The notes under the pieces were generated by a model, which saw only the letters and a program-made list of their open reading frames with translations, was not told where the DNA came from and made no database searches. Of a stretch of 64,000 nucleotides of DNA, positions 44,747-53,461 are shown piece after piece. The DNA is from Paracoccaceae bacterium (GTDB lineage: Bacteria; Pseudomonadota; Alphaproteobacteria; Rhodobacterales; Rhodobacteraceae), in contig CACAPQ010000008.1 of the NCBI GenBank assembly GCA_902534325.1, positions 1 to 64,000 of the forward strand, read 5' to 3'. The translations under genes and the position numbers were made by a program. Within the stretch, counting starts at the first letter, position 1; every line of letters starts with the position of its first letter.

Positions 44747-46021
44747 ATGAAAAATTTGGGTTCTGATTTTATTTTAAATCGTATGATGGCTTTGCATCCA
44801 AAAGTTATCGATTTAACTCTTGACCGTGTATGGTCTCTCTTGGATTCTTTGGGAAATCCCCAAAATAATCTTCCCAAAGTTATTCACATTGCTGGAACAA
44901 ATGGAAAAGGCAGTACGCTATCAATGCTGCGGGCGGGACTTAATGAAATTGGTCTAAAAACCCACGCTTATACTTCACCTCATTTGGTTCGTTTCCACGA
45001 ACGTATTCAGCTGAACAACAATTTTATAGATGAAAATGACTTAACTGATATTTTAGATGAATGTTACTCAGCAAATAAAAATCAACCTATAACGTATTTT
45101 GAAATCACCACTTGTGCTGCAATTTTGGCAATGTCGCGCAAACATGCTGACTATGTTTTACTAGAAGTAGGGTTAGGAGGGAGATTAGATGCTACAAATG
45201 TTATATCACGCCCTGCTCTGACTATTATTACGCCAGTCTCAATCGACCATGAACAATTCCTAGGAAACACTATAAAACAAATATCAGGTGAGAAAGCTGG
45301 AATAATAAAACCCTTTTGCCCAGTTGTTATTGGGAAACAAAATAAAGAAGCACTTGAGGTAATAACTGAGAAAGCATTAGAGCAAAAAGCCCCAATCTTG
45401 GCTGAGGGACGGCAATGGCACATAAAGGAAGTGGCCAATAGTATTTCATATCAGGATCAAAATAAAATGATGGAGCTCCCTAAACCAAATCTTTTAGGAG
45501 CACACCAAATTCAGAATGCAGGAATAGCTATAGCAGCGCTAACCCAGTTGACAGAAAAAAAAGAAGCTTTTTATGGAGCAGTCTCCAAAGCGAAATGGCC
45601 AGCGCGTATGCAAAAACTGTCTACTGGGCCAATACTTAATGCTCTTGGTCATTCAGATGTTTGGCTAGATGGTGGACATAATCCTGCTGCTGGGAAAGCA
45701 TTGGCGAGTTACTTATCTAATCAGAACAAAAAGCCAACTGTATTAATTTGTGGCATGCTGAAAACAAAAGATGTTGCGGGATACCTGTCTCCTTTCTCAA
45801 ATTTAGTTGAATTCCTAGCGGCGGTGAGCATTCCGAATGAGGAAAATACGCTACCTGCTGACGAAACAGCCAAACATGCAAATGAATTGGGTATAAAATC
45901 CAAAAGCTTTAGATCGATCTCTGAGGGAATTCAATTCGTGGCCAATCAATTTCCGAATTGTCAGGTATTAATCTGTGGTTCACTTTATTTAGCTGGCCGC
46001 ATCCTCTGCGAAAACCAATAA
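44747..46021 (+). CDS. folC: Bifunctional dihydrofolate synthase/folylpolyglutamate synthase FolC
   Basis: 424-residue Mur-ligase-type enzyme adding glutamate to dihydropteroate and folate. P-loop GTNGKGST (50-57), the YTSPHLVRFHERIQLN motif, VLLEVGLGGRLDATN and the C-terminal DGGHNPAAGKAL are all intact. ATG at 44747. It is transcribed with accD, followed by facing terminators. Confidence 0.96.
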   Translation: MKNLGSDFILNRMMALHPKVIDLTLDRVWSLLDSLGNPQNNLPKVIHIAGTNGKGSTLSMLRAGLNEIGLKTHAYTSPHLVRFHERIQLNNNFIDENDLTDILDECYSANKNQPITYFEITTCAAILAMSRKHADYVLLEVGLGGRLDATNVISRPALTIITPVSIDHEQFLGNTIKQISGEKAGIIKPFCPVVIGKQNKEALEVITEKALEQKAPILAEGRQWHIKEVANSISYQDQNKMMELPKPNLLGAHQIQNAGIAIAALTQLTEKKEAFYGAVSKAKWPARMQKLSTGPILNALGHSDVWLDGGHNPAAGKALASYLSNQNKKPTVLICGMLKTKDVAGYLSPFSNLVEFLAAVSIPNEENTLPADETAKHANELGIKSKSFRSISEGIQFVANQFPNCQVLICGSLYLAGRILCENQ

Positions 46022-46060
46022 AAAAAATTAAAAAACGAATCACTTATATTGACTGATTCG
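46022..46060 (-). terminator. Terminator for minus-strand transcription past zapE
   Basis: CGAATCA (46036-46042) and TGATTCG (46054-46060) form a seven-base stem with an 11-base loop. On the minus strand the stem is followed by TTTTTTAATTTTTT (complement of 46022-46035). It would end transcripts coming from zapE, right next to the folC stop. Confidence 0.7.
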
Positions 46061-46141
46061 AATCAATTTGTCATTAATACATCAACGCTGCATTAAACCC
46101 AAAGAAGTATAACTTGGGATAACGCGGTTTTGTACAGGCAA

Positions 46142-46177
46142 AGGCTCAGTCTTAGAGACTGAGCCTTATTCTTTATT
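46142..46177 (+). terminator. Terminator for plus-strand transcription past folC
   Basis: AGGCTCAGTC (46142-46151) and GACTGAGCCT (46157-46166) form a perfect ten-base stem with loop TTAGA, followed on the plus strand by TATTCTTTATT. It lies about 120 bases after folC and runs into the zapE 3' end. On the minus strand the tail is CTTTGCC, so plus-strand use is more likely. Confidence 0.75.
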
Positions 46178-47246
46178 CAGAAAGATTAAGGCGCTTTCCC
46201 CAACTTTCAGACTGCATTTCATTCAGCCGACTTACTGTTCGCTCAAACTCAAAAATACCCTCACCATCCAAATATAAATGCTCTGGTTGAGCAGCAGCAG
46301 AGCATATAAATACAATACCAGCCTCATAAACAGTATCAATTAAGGTAATAAAACGTTTAGCCTCATTAAAATTGGACTTGCCCAATTGAGGAATATTTTC
46401 AACGATTAGAACTCTCACGTTATCAACTATTGCTAAGAAATCTGCCGGGCCTCGATTTTCTCCACAAAGCTCGAAGAAAGTGAATCTGCCAACACCATTG
46501 GAATAATAAGGAAATTTGATTTTCCTTTTATTTACTGTGAGATGAAAATCTTGACTTTCATTGTCTGATAGATCTAGCCAAAGGTTATCCAAGTTATTTT
46601 TGGTCCTTTTATTTAATGGACTAAAATAAACAGGGGCTCCGCGGAGTTTATTTTTTCTATAATCAATTGTAGTTGCTAAGTTTAGAATATTTAGCTGTTT
46701 TTCAATTAGATCTATAAATGGTAGAAATAATTGCCGGTTTAGGCCGTCCTTGTATAGATCAGAAGGTATTCTGTTTGAAGTCGTTATTATCGTTACTCCC
46801 CCATCTAAGAGCATAGTAAATAATCTTCCAACGATCATCGCATCAGTAATATCTTTTATTTGCATTTCATCCAAAGCTAAAACTTTGAAATTTTTGATTA
46901 CTTTGTTTGCAACTACCACCAATGGGTCCTTTTTTCCTAAACCACGAGCTTTATGCAAAGATGCATGAATTTCTTGCATAAACGCATGAAAGTGCACTCG
47001 GCGATTAGAAACCAAAAGATTTTTAACAAATAAGTCCATAAGCATGGACTTCCCACATCCTACCCCACCCCAAATATATACACCTTTCAAGTTATCAGTC
47101 TTTTTGAAGAAAAGCGATTTAGCTTTGCTTCTAGAAATCGCGTAGTCAACTTTTTCAAGTTCTTCCAATATTACTCTTTGCCCTGGATCATCCTGAAGAG
47201 ATCCCTCGGAAATCATTTTTTCGTATAAATCAGTAAGGTTTTTCAT
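46173..47246 (-). CDS. zapE: Cell division protein ZapE (AFG1-like ATPase)
   Basis: 357 residues from the ATG at 47246 (GGA upstream); a TTG at 47285 would add 13 residues. Walker A GGVGCGKS (60-67), Walker B LALDEMQIKDITDA (about 115), the ITTSNRIPSDLYKDGLNRQLF sensor region and FTFFELCGENRGPADFLAI are AFG1/ZapE hallmarks. ZapE regulates Z-ring constriction and protein quality control in E. coli. It ends just before the facing terminators. Confidence 0.93.
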   Translation of the reverse strand: MKNLTDLYEKMISEGSLQDDPGQRVILEELEKVDYAISRSKAKSLFFKKTDNLKGVYIWGGVGCGKSMLMDLFVKNLLVSNRRVHFHAFMQEIHASLHKARGLGKKDPLVVVANKVIKNFKVLALDEMQIKDITDAMIVGRLFTMLLDGGVTIITTSNRIPSDLYKDGLNRQLFLPFIDLIEKQLNILNLATTIDYRKNKLRGAPVYFSPLNKRTKNNLDNLWLDLSDNESQDFHLTVNKRKIKFPYYSNGVGRFTFFELCGENRGPADFLAIVDNVRVLIVENIPQLGKSNFNEAKRFITLIDTVYEAGIVFICSAAAQPEHLYLDGEGIFEFERTVSRLNEMQSESWGKRLNLSE

Positions 47247-47342
47247 TTTTCCATTTTTGGCTTGAAAACTTGGATTGAATTTCAACCACTTTCTTTAAGA
47301 GTATAACTTGGTTCAATCAATATTCAGCGAATTAATTCAATT

Positions 47343-48254
47343 TTAACTGCTTAAATTTGTAGCATCTATAATTTCTCGCGCATGGGTAAAAGGAAGCGAG
47401 TGAGAACCATTCTTGATAACAATATTATTAATTCTAGAGTTCCAACTGGAAAGAACTTCTTTACTAGAAACTGGAATTACTCTGTCACAATCTCCCCACA
47501 CTGCTAGGATTTCAAATTTGGCATCTCGCAAAGCTTGATGATCCTCATAGTTATCTTTTGACAGAATGCCTCTTATACTTGCCAAAACCGACGGTAAAAA
47601 TCCTTTGTAAAGCAATTCATTTAACTGCCGCTCAACAACGTTGGGAACAGAACTTTTGATATCTTTATCTTTTTTCGTCGAGAGAGCATGTTGCCACCCA
47701 AAAAAAATTGAGAATAACACCCACCCAAATAACGGAATTTTTGCGACTTTAGCGGAAAACCCGAGATTATGCCCGGTCCCCGCAGATGCTATTAAAATAA
47801 GTTTATTCAACCTGTTTGGATTATGGGCAGCATAGGCAGCGGCGATTGCTCCCCCCATCGAATAACCGACTAAATCAAACTTTTGCCTCTTTATTTCAAG
47901 TTTATTTAAAAGTTCATCCAACTGATTAATAAAAAATGCTTTATCTTGTTTAGCCTTAGGACGATCAGAATATCCCCTTCCATAATGATCGTAAACTAAA
48001 ACTCGCTTTCCTATATCAGCATAATGACTCGCTAAACCCTCAAATACAAAACTGGGTGTAGTTAATCCATGTATGCAGACTACAAGGTTGCCTTTTTCTG
48101 CTCCCAACCAACGGTAGTGAACTACGCCCCGGGACAGGGTTACAAAATTACCAGGTGCATTAGTTCTTTCCTTTTCTCCTAAATTTTTCTTTGTAGCTTC
48201 TTTCAATATGGGTAAAACAAAAAAAGCCGAAAAAAGTAGCAAAGCTATAATCAA
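47343..48254 (-). CDS. Alpha/beta hydrolase, membrane-anchored N-terminus
   Basis: 303 residues. An N-terminal hydrophobic segment (about 2-14) may anchor it to the membrane. Oxyanion strand LVVCIHGLTTPSFVFE, then YDHYGRGYSDRP, nucleophile GYSMGGAIA (Ser at about 131), acid in AVWGDCDRVIP and His in NGSHSLPFTH near the end. Substrate unknown. The start is TTG at 48254, overlapping the ornithine cyclodeaminase-like stop as TTGA. Confidence 0.83.
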   Translation of the reverse strand: MIIALLLFSAFFVLPILKEATKKNLGEKERTNAPGNFVTLSRGVVHYRWLGAEKGNLVVCIHGLTTPSFVFEGLASHYADIGKRVLVYDHYGRGYSDRPKAKQDKAFFINQLDELLNKLEIKRQKFDLVGYSMGGAIAAAYAAHNPNRLNKLILIASAGTGHNLGFSAKVAKIPLFGWVLFSIFFGWQHALSTKKDKDIKSSVPNVVERQLNELLYKGFLPSVLASIRGILSKDNYEDHQALRDAKFEILAVWGDCDRVIPVSSKEVLSSWNSRINNIVIKNGSHSLPFTHAREIIDATNLSS

Positions 48255-49192
48255 TTATTTTCCAACCATGTCTGAAGAATAAAGTGAGCTGTCATCAGAT
48301 CTAGATGAGCACCTCCCCCATTTTTAAAAAGTGTAATCTCATTATCTGAAGAACGGGAAAATGCCTCAATATCATAAAAGTCCGATATCACCGATTCACG
48401 CTTAATTACCGAAGAGGCTATTGGTATTTTTAACTCACCTATATGATCAATAGTGGTTTCAAAACTATCAACATATATTGTTGATTTTTTAAGAGCAGTA
48501 TCATCTGCCTCACGCATATCGGGACGGTAAGCTCCAATTAAATCGACATGCTGACCAGGTTTCAACCAATTTCCATTTATCAGGGGCTCACTTGACATTG
48601 TTGCTGCTGAAATAATGTCCGCATCTGAAATTGCCGTTTCTAAGTCATTTACAGCCACTGTATCTGGAAAATTGGCTGCAAATTTTTCCGCACTCTCTGA
48701 TGTCCTATTCCAAACAGAAAAATGAGCATCTGGAAAAAAATCCCCATAGGCTTGCCGAAGGCTATAAGCAACAGTTCCAGCCCCCAAAATCAAAATATTT
48801 CGACTGTTGGGTCGGGCTAGCAATTTTGCAGCAAGAATACTATCACCGGCCGTCTTCCATTTTGTAACCAAATGAAAATCGATAACAGCGCTTAATTGGC
48901 CAGTTTGATCATCGAATAAATTTACTGCACCATTTATTACTCGTTTTTTAAAATTTTTATTTCCAGGAAATATTGTTGCACATTTTATGGCAATTCCCAT
49001 ACCATCAATCCAAGCTGATCTTGAGAGTAAAGTATCGTCCCTCCGGTATAAAAATGTATCAGATATTTCTGCCCTATTTAGCTTATGCCCTGACTGGAAG
49101 GCTTCGCTTAAACCTTTCCAACTCAGAATAGGGTCACAATCTTGATAAGAAATCATATGCACTTTGGTATCTCCATTTTGCAATATTGACAT
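48251..49192 (-). CDS. Ornithine cyclodeaminase/mu-crystallin family protein
   Basis: 313-residue NAD(P)-binding protein. TKWKTAGDSILAAKLLARPNSRNILILGAGTVA (substrate and Rossmann GxGxxA region, about 110-142), SVWNRTSESAEKFA and ADIISAATMSSEPLI are family features. Members include ornithine cyclodeaminase, ketimine reductase and iminosuccinate reductases; the exact reaction cannot be told here. ATG at 49192; ATG at codon 13 is an alternative. It is coupled to the hydrolase downstream. Confidence 0.85.
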   Translation of the reverse strand: MSILQNGDTKVHMISYQDCDPILSWKGLSEAFQSGHKLNRAEISDTFLYRRDDTLLSRSAWIDGMGIAIKCATIFPGNKNFKKRVINGAVNLFDDQTGQLSAVIDFHLVTKWKTAGDSILAAKLLARPNSRNILILGAGTVAYSLRQAYGDFFPDAHFSVWNRTSESAEKFAANFPDTVAVNDLETAISDADIISAATMSSEPLINGNWLKPGQHVDLIGAYRPDMREADDTALKKSTIYVDSFETTIDHIGELKIPIASSVIKRESVISDFYDIEAFSRSSDNEITLFKNGGGAHLDLMTAHFILQTWLENN

Positions 49193-49290
49193 TCACAATC
49201 TATAAACAAAATTTTTATTTTCATATGCTAAAAATACTAACTTCTCGGCAAAATTTATCGGGGCCGGACTTAAAAGAAGGTACAAAAAGT

Positions 49291-49752
49291 CTAAGTTTGC
49301 CTAACTTTTTGGTTATTAATTCGAATTATTTTTTCGAGACTATCTATAAAGCGAATTTTGTCTTGTTTTGAAAAGGTTTTACCAGAACCTTGATAAAACG
49401 GATTTGCAGCTCGTAAATCTGAGCTAAAATCCCTTAATGATAAAGAATTTCCTATATTAGCTTGGTTTAATTCCTCACCATTTGGTTTCAAAACCAGCAT
49501 CCCCTTTTTGATACAATTATCAGCCAAAATTATGTCAGCAGTAATAACTAAATCGTTTACATGACCGTTATGAACTATCCATTTATCGGCAGCATCTGCG
49601 TCAGAAGAAACAAATATATTTTGAACAAACGGATGCAAGATGGGACGCAAACCACCATTTGAAACAAGAAAAACATCTATTTTATTTCTAGTAGCAACTC
49701 GTTCTATTTCTTGTTTTACTGGACACGCATCAGCATCAACATAAATTTTCAT
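49291..49752 (-). CDS. YaiI/YqxD family protein (DUF188)
   Basis: 153 residues. The start MKIYVDADACPVKQEIERVA is the exact family opening; VSSDADAADKWIV, DLVITADIILADNCIKKGM and KPNGE follow. The fold is PIN-like with conserved Asp residues, suggesting a nuclease, but the function is unproven. Monocistronic; the 98-base gap to the next gene shows no clear element. Confidence 0.93.
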   Translation of the reverse strand: MKIYVDADACPVKQEIERVATRNKIDVFLVSNGGLRPILHPFVQNIFVSSDADAADKWIVHNGHVNDLVITADIILADNCIKKGMLVLKPNGEELNQANIGNSLSLRDFSSDLRAANPFYQGSGKTFSKQDKIRFIDSLEKIIRINNQKVRQT

Positions 49753-49808
49753 AGCTAAACTTTAAAAAAGTAATAGTTTTTGGGTTTGCCGCTGAAACCC
49801 AACATTTC

Positions 49809-50642
49809 CTATTGGTTAAGTAATAAATCAGCATGAAATGCTACATGGTCATCAATGAATGTAGAGACAAAAAAGTAACTGTGATCATAACCAGATTGGA
49901 TCCTGAATTCACCTGACTGGCGCCGCTCTGTCATGGCACTAGCTAATGTTTCTGGTCGAAGCAAATCGATAAATTGATCCTTGCTACCTACATCGATTAA
50001 TACTTTTCCGTCAAAACCTTCATTTAACATCAAAATACTTGAGTCATGCTTTACCCAACTTTGCTCATTATTACCAAGGTACGCGGCGAGTTGCTTTCTT
50101 CCCCAATCAGCCCCTGTCGGATTACAAATAGGCGCTAAAGCCGAAATTGATTTAAAACGACCTGACATTCCCATGCCAATTGTTAACGCACCATGTCCCC
50201 CCATAGAGTGTCCCATGATCGACTGACGTGCCATATCAACATTAAAATTTTTAGATAGAACGTCGGTTAAATCAACGGTGATATAATCCCACATTTGAAA
50301 ATTTTTAGCCCAGGGCTTTTTTGTAGCGTTTAAATAAAATCCTGCCCCTTGTCCAAGGTCGTAGTCATCATCATCAGGCACATTACTACCTCTAGGTGAT
50401 GTATCAGGGAAAACTATTGCCACGCCAAACTCTTCTGCAGCTGCTTGAGCGCCAGCCTTTGTCATAGCATTTTCATGCGTGCAAGTTAAACCCGACAAAT
50501 ACCAAACTAACGGTACGGGCTCGCTCGTTGAAATTGAAGGCATAAATATTCCAAAAGTCATATCGCAATTACAAGCTTCTGACCAATGCTGGTATACGCC
50601 CTGCATCCCTTCAAAGCATTTGTTTTCTGACTGTGTTTTCAT
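49809..50642 (-). CDS. fghA: S-formylglutathione hydrolase
   Basis: 277-residue esterase-D-like serine hydrolase that splits S-formylglutathione to formate and glutathione. Nucleophile GHSMGGHGA (Ser146), WYLSGLTCTHENAMTKAGAQ (oxyanion region), FPDTSPRG, a later Asp in DVGSKDQFID and His in GYDHSYFF. It is two genes after adhI, with an AEC transporter between. Second step of glutathione-dependent formaldehyde oxidation. Confidence 0.95.
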   Translation of the reverse strand: MKTQSENKCFEGMQGVYQHWSEACNCDMTFGIFMPSISTSEPVPLVWYLSGLTCTHENAMTKAGAQAAAEEFGVAIVFPDTSPRGSNVPDDDDYDLGQGAGFYLNATKKPWAKNFQMWDYITVDLTDVLSKNFNVDMARQSIMGHSMGGHGALTIGMGMSGRFKSISALAPICNPTGADWGRKQLAAYLGNNEQSWVKHDSSILMLNEGFDGKVLIDVGSKDQFIDLLRPETLASAMTERRQSGEFRIQSGYDHSYFFVSTFIDDHVAFHADLLLNQ

Positions 50643-50707
50643 AAGATATCCCCAATAAGTTTCAAGCTAAACTTAATAGCATAAAGACACTCATTTTCTA
50701 AAAAAAG

Positions 50708-51640
50708 TCAATTGATGTTGCTAACCCACGCTATAGTGAAAGAAACGGTAAATATAGAAAGTACCGTAGATAGAAAAATAGCTGCAGATGCACGTTTAGG
50801 TGCAACATTATAGTGCTGAGCAACCATAAAAATATTCCCTGCTACCGGAAGTGACGCCGCAGCAATCATCACAGTTGCAGGATACAGTTCAACCTTAAAA
50901 ATATAAAATACTGCTATACAAACTGCAAAAGGATGTAGCACAAGCTTGCAAAAGCTTAGCCATGCGGCAACCTCAAACCTTTCAGTAGATTTTTGTGCCA
51001 GAGAAGCACCAATTGCAAACAAAGCGCCAGGAGTGGCGGCAGACCCTAACATTACTATAAAGTCATTAATGGGCCCTGGAATAGACCACCCACTTGCAGA
51101 CCATAGCAAACCACAGATTATCGAAACAATCATTGGATTTTTCATTAGTCCAGTTAGTACGCGATAAAAAAGAAAAAGATCTAATTTTTTGTCTTTGCTA
51201 GCTACAATTATCAGAACAATTAATGATCCAAAAACAATTAAATCTATAGCTAATATAATCATTATAAAACCTACAGATTCAGGACCCAATAAAATAGCTA
51301 GCATAGGTATTCCCAAAAAACCTACGTTCCCAATAACAGAACACTGAGCCTCAACTGCAGCCTCCGAGGGAACCTTTTTTCTGAAAATAGCGACAGATGT
51401 TGCAAGAAAATAAATTATGAGTGACGCAGATAGATAGGCATAAATAAATTCAGGATCATAAAGCTCACTCAATGATAAATCCGATGAAAATCGAAAAAGC
51501 ATTGCCGAAAGAGCAAAATAGAAAACAAACTTTGTCAAATATACGGTGGCTTCAGCTGAAAAAAAACGAGTTATAGCCGCCGAATACCCTAAACCAATAA
51601 GAGCAAAGAACGGAATTGTCTTATAAAATATTTCAATCAT
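50708..51640 (-). CDS. AEC-family transporter (auxin efflux carrier superfamily)
   Basis: 310 residues, about 10 hydrophobic segments. CSVIGNVGFLGIPMLAILLGPESVG (first half) and FAIGASLAQK in the middle are typical of AEC permeases, which carry organic acids such as malate or malonate. Its place between adhI and fghA suggests a link to C1 or organic-acid export, but this is only inference. Confidence 0.88.
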   Translation of the reverse strand: MIEIFYKTIPFFALIGLGYSAAITRFFSAEATVYLTKFVFYFALSAMLFRFSSDLSLSELYDPEFIYAYLSASLIIYFLATSVAIFRKKVPSEAAVEAQCSVIGNVGFLGIPMLAILLGPESVGFIMIILAIDLIVFGSLIVLIIVASKDKKLDLFLFYRVLTGLMKNPMIVSIICGLLWSASGWSIPGPINDFIVMLGSAATPGALFAIGASLAQKSTERFEVAAWLSFCKLVLHPFAVCIAVFYIFKVELYPATVMIAAASLPVAGNIFMVAQHYNVAPKRASAAIFLSTVLSIFTVSFTIAWVSNIN

Positions 51641-51689
51641 TTGACTGTTTTTTTAAACTAGGCAAGGTATTTGAATGCAGAGCGTTTTA

Positions 51690-52802
51690 TTAAAAAACCA
51701 CGACACTTCTTATACTTTTACCTTCATGCATTAAATCAAAACATTTATTAATATCATCCAAAGAAAAGCTATGCGTGATCATAGGGTCGATTTGAATTTT
51801 TCCTTCCATGTACCAATCTACTATTTTTGGGACATCCGTCCGACCGCGTGCGCCCCCAAAAGCTGTACCTTTCCAAACGCGACCTGTAACCAACTGAAAA
51901 GGTCTAGTTGAAATTTCTGCACCCGCCGGAGCAACCCCAATTATTATGCTTTCTCCCCAGCCTTTATGAGCACTCTCAAGGGCAGTTCTCATCACATTTA
52001 CGTTACCTGTAGCATCAAAAGTATAATCTGCACCCCCGTTTGTTATTTTGACTAAGTGCGCGACCAAATCATCATTTACATCTGAAGGATTAACAAAGTC
52101 TGTCATACCAAATTTTTCAGCCATGGACTGCTTACCAGAATTTAAATCCACACCAACTATTTGATCTGCGCCTGCAAGCTTTAAACCTTGAATTACATTT
52201 AATCCAATACCTCCAAGGCCAAAAACTATGGCACGGCTTCCAATTTCAACTTTCGCAGTATTCATAACTGCACCAAGTCCCGTAGTCACACCACAACCAA
52301 TGTAGCAAACCTTTTCAAAAGGGGCATCGGAATTAATTTTGGCCAATGCTATCTCCGGAAGAACGGTGTGGTTTGAAAAGGTCGAACAACCCATGTAATG
52401 TAAAATAGGAGTTCCATCTAGCATGCTAAATCGACTGGTTCCGTCCGGCATTAGTCCTTGGCCTTGTGTCTCGCGTATCGCCTGACAAAGATTTGTTTTT
52501 GGATTTAGACAATATTCACACTGTCTACACTCGGGAGTATAAAGAGGTATAACATGGTCACCTACTTTTAAATCTTTCACGCCAGACCCTAATTCAACTA
52601 CAACTCCTGCGCCTTCGTGACCAAGTATTGCCGGAAATAGTCCTTCGGGATCAGCACCTGAAAGAGTAAACTCATCAGTATGACAAATCCCAGTAGCTTT
52701 GATTTCTATTAAAACTTCGCCCTCTTTAGGTCCTTCTAGATTAACTTCCATAACCTCAAGAGGTTTTCCTGCCTCTAAAGCAACAGCTGCCCTTGTTTTC
52801 AT
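51690..52802 (-). CDS. adhI: S-(hydroxymethyl)glutathione dehydrogenase / class III alcohol dehydrogenase
   Basis: 370 residues from the ATG at 52802, which has GGGGG six bases upstream; an ATG four codons earlier (52814) is weaker. Catalytic zinc ligands C40 and H62 (CHTDEF, LGHEGAG), structural zinc C92, C95, C98, C106 and the NAD-binding [13 protein letters not shown]. It oxidises S-hydroxymethyl-glutathione (glutathione-formaldehyde adduct) to S-formylglutathione. In Rhodobacter sphaeroides adhI is neighboured by a c-type cytochrome and fghA, as here. Confidence 0.95.
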   Translation of the reverse strand: MKTRAAVALEAGKPLEVMEVNLEGPKEGEVLIEIKATGICHTDEFTLSGADPEGLFPAILGHEGAGVVVELGSGVKDLKVGDHVIPLYTPECRQCEYCLNPKTNLCQAIRETQGQGLMPDGTSRFSMLDGTPILHYMGCSTFSNHTVLPEIALAKINSDAPFEKVCYIGCGVTTGLGAVMNTAKVEIGSRAIVFGLGGIGLNVIQGLKLAGADQIVGVDLNSGKQSMAEKFGMTDFVNPSDVNDDLVAHLVKITNGGADYTFDATGNVNVMRTALESAHKGWGESIIIGVAPAGAEISTRPFQLVTGRVWKGTAFGGARGRTDVPKIVDWYMEGKIQIDPMITHSFSLDDINKCFDLMHEGKSIRSVVVF

Positions 52803-52904
52803 TGGTACCCCCATTAATACGCCACCAACTACAACATGAACGGTTGCCTTTAACTTGCCAAGAAAAATTTTTTATCTGTAGTAAATAGGTAAATACAAAA
52901 ATTA

Positions 52905-53336
52905 TTAATTCATTCTATATTTTTGATGACAAGCACCACATGCAGCACCAACATTTCCGAGTGAGTCCCTCAAATCTATTAATTTTGACGTATCAACTCC
53001 CTCCAAAACAAATTCAAAGTCCTCAGATTTACTTACAAAATCATCCCAGTTTTCCCAAATCGCAGGTAAAGCCTCAGAGTTTATTGGTAAATCATCATCT
53101 TCAAAAATAGCGGGTGTAGAAGCGGCAAGTTTCAATAGATTTAGACGCGCAGATTCAGCCAGACTTTCATCAAACTCGATTTTTTCTCGTGACATACGAG
53201 CGAGAACCGAAAATTCCAATCTAATATTTTGCATTAATTTAGAGCGCTCAACATATCCACTATCTGCCGCAAACAAAATCGAGCTAATAAACATAAAAAA
53301 TGCGCTCATTGGTAGGTAAATAATACCCTTTAACAT
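52905..53336 (-). CDS. Cytochrome c' / c556-type cytochrome
   Basis: 143 residues from the ATG at 53336 with GGAG six bases upstream. Signal peptide (hydrophobic about 4-20, ending FAA). Four-helix-bundle composition with the haem motif CGACH at the very C-terminus (CGACHQKYRMN), as in cytochrome c'. It probably carries electrons or binds NO in the periplasm. It lies next to adhI, recalling cycI-adhI of Rhodobacter, although CycI there is a c553-type, so this may not be an orthologue. Confidence 0.85.
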   Translation of the reverse strand: MLKGIIYLPMSAFFMFISSILFAADSGYVERSKLMQNIRLEFSVLARMSREKIEFDESLAESARLNLLKLAASTPAIFEDDDLPINSEALPAIWENWDDFVSKSEDFEFVLEGVDTSKLIDLRDSLGNVGAACGACHQKYRMN

Positions 53337-53461
53337 TACATTCTCCACTACTTAATTTTAATAAGATAGTTTTATCTCTAGGTAAGAACAGAAAATTTTA
53401 ATTGCTTATTAGGGTTAAATTCAATTAAAGAACAAATAGTGAACAAAAATTAAAGTTTAAA

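Noticed and set aside
46050-46075. GATTCGAATC as a tRNA T-arm
   Set aside because: It resembles a TTCGAAT loop, but no acceptor stem, anticodon arm or CCA-like end fits around it; the bases belong to a terminator stem.
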